Of a stretch of DNA of 8,259 nucleotides, positions 5,321 to 8,259 are shown one piece after another. This DNA comes from Deltaproteobacteria bacterium (GTDB lineage Bacteria; Myxococcota; Myxococcia; SLRQ01): contig SKWY01000319.1 of assembly GCA_007128675.1 (NCBI GenBank), forward strand, positions 1-8,259, in the 5' to 3' direction. Made by a program: the position numbers and the translations under genes. Numbering within the stretch: the first letter of the stretch is position 1; every line of letters starts with the position of its first letter. The notes beneath the pieces are model-generated. The model did no database searches. It was not told the DNA's origin and worked only from the letters and a program-made list of their open reading frames with translations.

Positions 5321-8259
5321 ATCTAAATGGCACAACGAAGATCCAAAGGAGCAAGAGCATCAACGTTAAAGCCGTTCCAAGTGGCTCGTTTGTAGCGTTG
5401 CACCCACAACCCGTCTTCGTGGCAATCTCTCCTCGAACATCTATCTCCCACTCCTGCAGAGCGCTTCCCGCCTCGTTCCTGGCGACCAGCGCAACCTGCA
5501 CCTTACCCAAGTGCTCCTCATGGGGAGTCCAAGCTATCTCGCCTGTCGTGGGGTGAACCAACATCCCAGTGGGTGCTCCGACCAAATCATCACCCACTTG
5601 CTTGCCTAACGACCAGGTGAGAGGCCTCTGGCCACGCGCGCTCGGGCGGCCCTGCTCATTGTACTCGTAGGGCACTCCAAGCACCGCATACTCTCGTGGC
5701 AACGACACTATTTCTGGCGGCATGGATCCGCTGGGATCGGTGACCGTGATCTCCACACTCGCCGACGATCTCAAGCCCGCGTCGTTTCTTACGATCACCC
5801 TAGCGGTATATACACCGGGCTCATCGTAAATGTGTCTCACCGAGGCCTCCTCTATCTCTAGGCCACCGTCGAGTTCCCACCTCACGTCCATGACGGAGTC
5901 ACCCGGATCCACAAAAGCCGCGAAATGCATAACCTCGAGAGGTGCCGGTCCCGATGGCGGCGTCACAGAGGCCTCTACGAACGGAGGTTCAGCACCTTCA
6001 TCAGATACCCTGATTACAACCTGGTCGGTTGCGGACAAACCTGCCTCATCGATGACGGTCAGGCGAACCCGGTGTTCTCCCGGTCCAAAGAGCTGAGTCA
6101 CCGCGGATGAGGTCGCAAGCCCGCCCTCACCAAGGTCCCAACGATAACTACTTATCGGAGCAGAACCTTCACGGCAAAGGCACGACAGGGCTACCACTAC
6201 CTCTGACTCGCCTTCGGTCGATGAGGCCTGGATCACCGCGCTTGGCGGACGATCCGCGTCGCGCAGGACGGCAACCGGAACGCGATCAACATCTCGACGG
6301 CCATACTCATCCACCACCTCCAGCTCGACTACATATCCGGCCGGAACATCGAAACGATGCTCAGTGGAAGGAGCGATGATGCGTGGGGAGCCATCACCCA
6401 TATCCCATCGATGGAAGGATACCGATCCGGAAGGAGAATGACTCATCCAGCCATCGGCAACGACTTGAAGCGGGGCCAGGCCTTCATTGGGGCTGACATT
6501 TGCAATTGCCCTTGGACCAGCTCCCTCGGCTTCTCTGACGGTCACCACGAAGGAGTATGTATCGCTGCCATGGGGGTTGCGCGCCGAAAGAAGGATTTGC
6601 TTTTCACCTGCCTCGCTTGGCACCCAATAAACGGTTCCCGTTTGAGCGTCGACTATGAAGCCATCCGGTCCTTCCTCTTTCTCCCAAATTATTGGCTGCT
6701 CACCCACGGCCCTTGCTCGCCCGGCGCTGTCATAGGCGTAAGGATATCCGGCTGCCGCAAGCGCGCTCGCGGTTTGAAGGATGACGGGTGCCCCACCCTC
6801 TCCGGCGGGCTTCACCGTAACCGTGTACCTCTGCACATCCGTACCGAAGGGGCTGCTGGCCACGAACTCCACCTCATGCTCCGCGGGCGATGGAGGAGTC
6901 CAGAGCACCTCTCCGGAAAGCTCATCTACACTCAAGCCAACAGGTCCTCTGGCGACATGGTAGCGTATGGGCCTGCCGCCGCTGGCCGAGATTCTACCGT
7001 TGGAATCGTACTCGTACGGCTCGCCGGCCACGGCGACACGCGACGGATTCGTCTGGATGAGCGGAGGCTCACCGAAAGCAATCTGGACGCTTCCATGGGG
7101 CTGTACCTGCGGCAAAGGCTCACCGTAAGCAGAGAAAGCCTCCGCGACGGTGACCTCCGCCACCCCCGGCGCGAGCCCGACTAAACGAGGCGAAGCGCCT
7201 CCCGAAGGCTCGACTTGAAGAAGCAAACGATCGTGACCTGACTCGAGAAAATATGCACCGCCTGATACTTGCAGCTCGACCTGAACGAGCTCCTCGACTA
7301 TCGCGCCGTTGATGTCGGCGACCCATAGATCAACTACCGCGGGCTCACCCACCGCATGGTGCAAGGGGCCAGACAGCCCGATATGATCGCCAAGTTGGGT
7401 TTGGCCCACGACATGCTGTGTTTGGATGGCCTGCCCGAGAACTCCGGCGTCGGCGGTCAAGGCAACGGCACCGGCGACATATGCCCGAAACGATAGACTC
7501 GTGGAACTCTGGCCGGCTCTAATCGCCACCGTGTTGGTGGGCACAAAGCATCCACCATCGATGAAGGGCCAAAGGAAAGGCGAGTCGGCCGAGATCTCCA
7601 CGGCTACGTCCACACTGACCGGAGCAGGGTTGCCGGAGGCATCAACGGAGGTAAGATGAATCGGCGGAGAGCACGCCCCCATTGGCACCGTTCGCGGAGG
7701 GGTGCTGAACACGATCTCTCTTGCGGAACCGTCGGCATCGAGCAGAACAATCGTCCCCTCGGATGGGACGCCGCTGGTGACGACCTGAATGAGATAGTAG
7801 CCGGGAGCCAGTCCGGGACCGTCTGGCACCGTGAAGACGACCTCGCTCTTTGACCAGTCTCTCGCGCGCGTATCGGCGGGCCCCCATAGACTGCCATGCG
7901 AAAGTGACAGCAATCGAACCAATGGGTAGTTGGTGGGTGAGTTCGAGAAAGCAGCCGAGCCGCTTGCCTCGGAGCAGCCGGTCAAACGAGCACCAGTCAA
8001 CGTAATCTCTCCACCTGGCTCCCAAGAAGACCCAGGCGGAACCAGAAGAGTTGGTACGCACGATGCAGCTGGCGACGGCCCCGTCGTCCACAGCTCCGCA
8101 CAATCGAGGGCATCTCCCTCAGTGCCTCTTCCTCCTGTGACCAACACTCGCCCATCCGAAAGAAGACTCGCGGAGTGATAGACTCGTGCTCGCTGTAAAT
8201 CACCGCTTGCTTGCCACTGCTGTGATCCTGGCTGCCAGAGCTCGGTACTCTGAAGCGCT
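5319..8259 (-). CDS. Large kelch/Ig-like/PKD surface protein with MYXO-CTERM-like end, 5' partial
   Basis: The C-terminal 979 residues of a very large surface protein. The frame is open to the window edge, where it reads as kelch repeats (STELWQPG, then RVYHSASLLSDGRVLVTGG), so the Met at 8147 is internal and the start lies outside. Order, in visible residues: kelch 1-57; an E-set domain 68-173 like those after galactose-oxidase propellers (SPTNYPLVRL, then GYYLIQVVTSG); Ig-like sequence about 178-395; two putative-Ig modules 400-482 and 490-574 (PYEYDSNGR, then a 'D..TG..YW.P' turn); three PKD domains 582-665, 670-751 and 759-841 (HRWDMGDG, YRWDLGEG, VRWELDGG); a third putative-Ig module 847-942; and the sorting tail 950-979. 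Such proteins are displayed or released at the myxobacterial surface; an adhesion or binding role is inferred. A secretion signal should lie upstream. It converges on the CAP gene. Confidence 0.88.
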   Translation of the reverse strand, partial: ALQSTELWQPGSQQWQASGDLQRARVYHSASLLSDGRVLVTGGRGTEGDALDCAELWTTGPSPAASCVPTLLVPPGSSWEPGGEITLTGARLTGCSEASGSAAFSNSPTNYPLVRLLSLSHGSLWGPADTRARDWSKSEVVFTVPDGPGLAPGYYLIQVVTSGVPSEGTIVLLDADGSAREIVFSTPPRTVPMGACSPPIHLTSVDASGNPAPVSVDVAVEISADSPFLWPFIDGGCFVPTNTVAIRAGQSSTSLSFRAYVAGAVALTADAGVLGQAIQTQHVVGQTQLGDHIGLSGPLHHAVGEPAVVDLWVADINGAIVEELVQVELQVSGGAYFLESGHDRLLLQVEPSGGASPRLVGLAPGVAEVTVAEAFSAYGEPLPQVQPHGSVQIAFGEPPLIQTNPSRVAVAGEPYEYDSNGRISASGGRPIRYHVARGPVGLSVDELSGEVLWTPPSPAEHEVEFVASSPFGTDVQRYTVTVKPAGEGGAPVILQTASALAAAGYPYAYDSAGRARAVGEQPIIWEKEEGPDGFIVDAQTGTVYWVPSEAGEKQILLSARNPHGSDTYSFVVTVREAEGAGPRAIANVSPNEGLAPLQVVADGWMSHSPSGSVSFHRWDMGDGSPRIIAPSTEHRFDVPAGYVVELEVVDEYGRRDVDRVPVAVLRDADRPPSAVIQASSTEGESEVVVALSCLCREGSAPISSYRWDLGEGGLATSSAVTQLFGPGEHRVRLTVIDEAGLSATDQVVIRVSDEGAEPPFVEASVTPPSGPAPLEVMHFAAFVDPGDSVMDVRWELDGGLEIEEASVRHIYDEPGVYTARVIVRNDAGLRSSASVEITVTDPSGSMPPEIVSLPREYAVLGVPYEYNEQGRPSARGQRPLTWSLGKQVGDDLVGAPTGMLVHPTTGEIAWTPHEEHLGKVQVALVARNEAGSALQEWEIDVRGEIATKTGCGCNATNEPLGTALTLMLLLLWIFVVPFR
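5322..5411 (-). other. MYXO-CTERM-like sorting signal (last 30 residues of the surface protein)
   Basis: The C-terminus reads GCGCNATNEPLG, then a hydrophobic stretch (TALTLMLLLLWIFVVP), then a final FR. This is the three-part plan of MYXO-CTERM signals: a Cys motif, a transmembrane helix and a basic end. The family is known to be processed by myxosortase, a membrane protease of the CPBP family, with the Cys proposed as a lipid attachment point. Here the basic end is reduced to a single Arg, which is weaker than usual. Confidence 0.7.

Noticed and set aside
6357..7184. A 275-residue plus-strand frame
   Set aside because: It is antisense to the Ig and PKD modules of the large surface protein and shows no domain of its own.

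Overview
The window looks like chromosome from a member of the Myxococcota (Deltaproteobacteria in the older sense). Three things point there. A large surface protein ends in a MYXO-CTERM-like sorting signal (Gly-Cys-Gly-Cys, then a hydrophobic segment). A secreted protein carries the eight-cysteine tandem repeat typical of myxobacterial extracellular proteins. A further gene encodes a kelch/PKD/Ig-type giant surface protein. Base composition is moderately GC-rich, and long gene-poor spacers separate the genes. Species cannot be named from sequence reading alone.

Layout. (1) 1-329 (+): the 3' end of a flavodiiron-type flavoprotein, with its flavodoxin domain visible, followed by a small hairpin. 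(2) 330-654: no convincing gene. (3) 655-852 (-): a small, very basic conserved protein with a strong ribosome binding site. (4) 865-1251: no convincing gene; it contains a short open frame and a 16-base string matching a synthetic cloning suffix. (5) 1252-1779 (-): a DUF488 protein. (6) 1780-2247: no gene seen. (7) 2248-3165 (-): a lipoprotein with an acidic linker and three diverged beta-sandwich-like repeats of about 84 residues. (8) 3166-3729: a hairpin-rich spacer, then a good sigma70-like promoter at 3730-3758. (9) 3892-5175 (+): a secreted protein with five 43-residue Cys-rich repeats and a C-terminal CAP (SCP/PR-1) domain. (10) 5322-8259 (-), convergent with it: the C-terminal 979 residues of a kelch + Ig-like + PKD protein with a MYXO-CTERM-like end; its 5' end lies outside the window.

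How the genes relate. There is no clear operon: almost every gene is separated by several hundred bases or faces its neighbour. The first half holds ordinary metabolic or unknown genes. The second half holds three envelope or surface proteins: a lipoprotein, a secreted CAP protein and a sorted surface protein. They may all act outside the cell, but nothing in the sequence ties them into one pathway. I did not find a clear new multi-gene system. The most informative signals are the recent 129-bp tandem duplication in the CAP gene, the combination of Cys-rich stalk and CAP head, the unresolved start and promoter of that gene, and the structured spacer upstream of it.
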